This document shows positions 63,824-64,000 of a stretch of DNA of 64,000 nucleotides, in pieces. The notes below the pieces were generated by a model. It made no database searches. It was not told the origin of the DNA and saw only the letters and a program-made list of their open reading frames with translations. The stretch spans positions 24,134 through 88,133 of the forward strand of contig NZ_CANMTE010000009.1 in the NCBI RefSeq assembly GCF_947500795.1, in the 5' to 3' direction. Source of the DNA: an uncultured Gelidibacter sp. GTDB lineage: Bacteria > Bacteroidota > Bacteroidia > Flavobacteriales > Flavobacteriaceae. The number at the start of each line of letters is the position of its first letter. Within the stretch, counting starts at the first letter, position 1. Both the position numbers and the translations under genes were made by a program.

Positions 63824-64000
63824 CACCCGCTTAGCGATTGAGTTTGCTGAGAGAAACAAGAGACAAGTTCATTAACATATTGGATTGACAGCGTAGCGGA
63901 GCACTGGAAACGGTGCTCCGCACAAAAAAGAACAAACCATTTTGAGTACCAAACATTAAATTTCCTTTGGTCGTTGAAAAGTACTGAACTATAAGTTCAA
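63824..64000 (+). other. Probable rRNA operon leader (16S gene beyond the right edge)
   Basis: The leader after P3 contains AAGTTCATTAACATATTGGA, which I recall as typical of the region before 16S rRNA genes in flavobacteria. A 9-bp perfect hairpin GCGGAGCAC/GTGCTCCGC (63896-63921) lies inside it, not followed by a T-run, so it is probably a processing or antitermination element. The window ends before the 16S start is reached. Confidence 0.65.

Noticed and set aside
63188..63841. Several short plus-strand open frames near the right edge
   Set aside because: They run across the GC-rich block and the tandem promoters, and their translations show no protein-like composition or signal.

Overview
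The window is AT-rich chromosomal DNA from a member of the Bacteroidetes, most likely a marine Flavobacteriaceae species. The evidence is the gene content (split transketolase, PyrR-type phosphoribosyltransferase, cyclophilin-FKBP fusion, a triplet of parvulin chaperones, a zeaxanthin-type crt cluster, GH110-like beta-helix enzyme). It is also the promoters, which repeatedly carry the Bacteroidetes -7 box TAnnTTTG, several with a TTTG/TTG element about 19-20 bp upstream, and there are no obvious Shine-Dalgarno sites. I cannot name the genus. No prophage, transposase, integrase or CRISPR array is visible.

Layout. 1-10.8 kb: the end of a DUF808 membrane protein; a minus-strand run kdsD-like / tatC / CMD protein / lptB (envelope biogenesis); recQ; lplA; an azurin-like copper lipoprotein; a cyclophilin-FKBP fusion; intergenic repeats of several kinds. 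11.1-19.5 kb: three consecutive periplasmic parvulin-type chaperones, a MoxR ATPase, aconitase and a TlpA-like thioredoxin. 19.5-24.4 kb: a minus-strand carotenoid operon crtI-crtB-crtZ-crtY preceded by a MerR regulator with a cobalamin-binding half (CarH/LitR-like); a perfect inverted repeat lies across the crtI promoter. 24.5-36.4 kb: tRNA-Leu, bacterial NHEJ (Ku, LigD), then a stress-flavoured cluster (AraC regulator, SRAP-like protein without the catalytic Cys, CsbD-like protein, membrane-anchored acidic protein, PRC-barrel protein, baeRF-like protein, MFS transporter, UspA pair protein).

36.6-49.2 kb: a GH110-like enzyme, a duplicated tRNA-Lys(UUU) with repeated terminators, aroK, a PyrR-like PRTase, an S4 RNA-binding protein, an FKBP lipoprotein with calcium-type repeats, a porin-like protein, the split transketolase, tgt, an LptF/G permease, an EamA transporter and accA. 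49.3-59.6 kb: dnaB, an AI-2E exporter family protein, a thioredoxin-like protein with a Cys-rich MarR regulator and shared inverted repeats, an uncharacterised family often called asparagine synthetase B, an EF-hand protein next to a membrane class III nucleotide cyclase, a PAP2 phosphatase, a lipoprotein with a possible internal thioester domain, and an ATP-grasp enzyme. 59.7-63.0 kb: thrS-infC-rpmI-rplT; infC has no ATG/GTG/TTG start and must begin at AUA or AUU. 63.0-64.0 kb: a GC-rich block and three tandem copies of a promoter-leader module, almost certainly the start of an rRNA operon whose 16S gene lies just beyond the right edge.

The most promising leads are the CarH-like switch with its candidate operator, the MarR/thioredoxin module with matching palindromes, the EF-hand/cyclase pair, the possible thioester lipoprotein, the non-canonical infC start, the Cys-less SRAP homologue and the triplicated rrn promoter. 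Starts given here were often moved downstream of the longest open frame on the basis of signal peptides or family N-termini; each entry says so.
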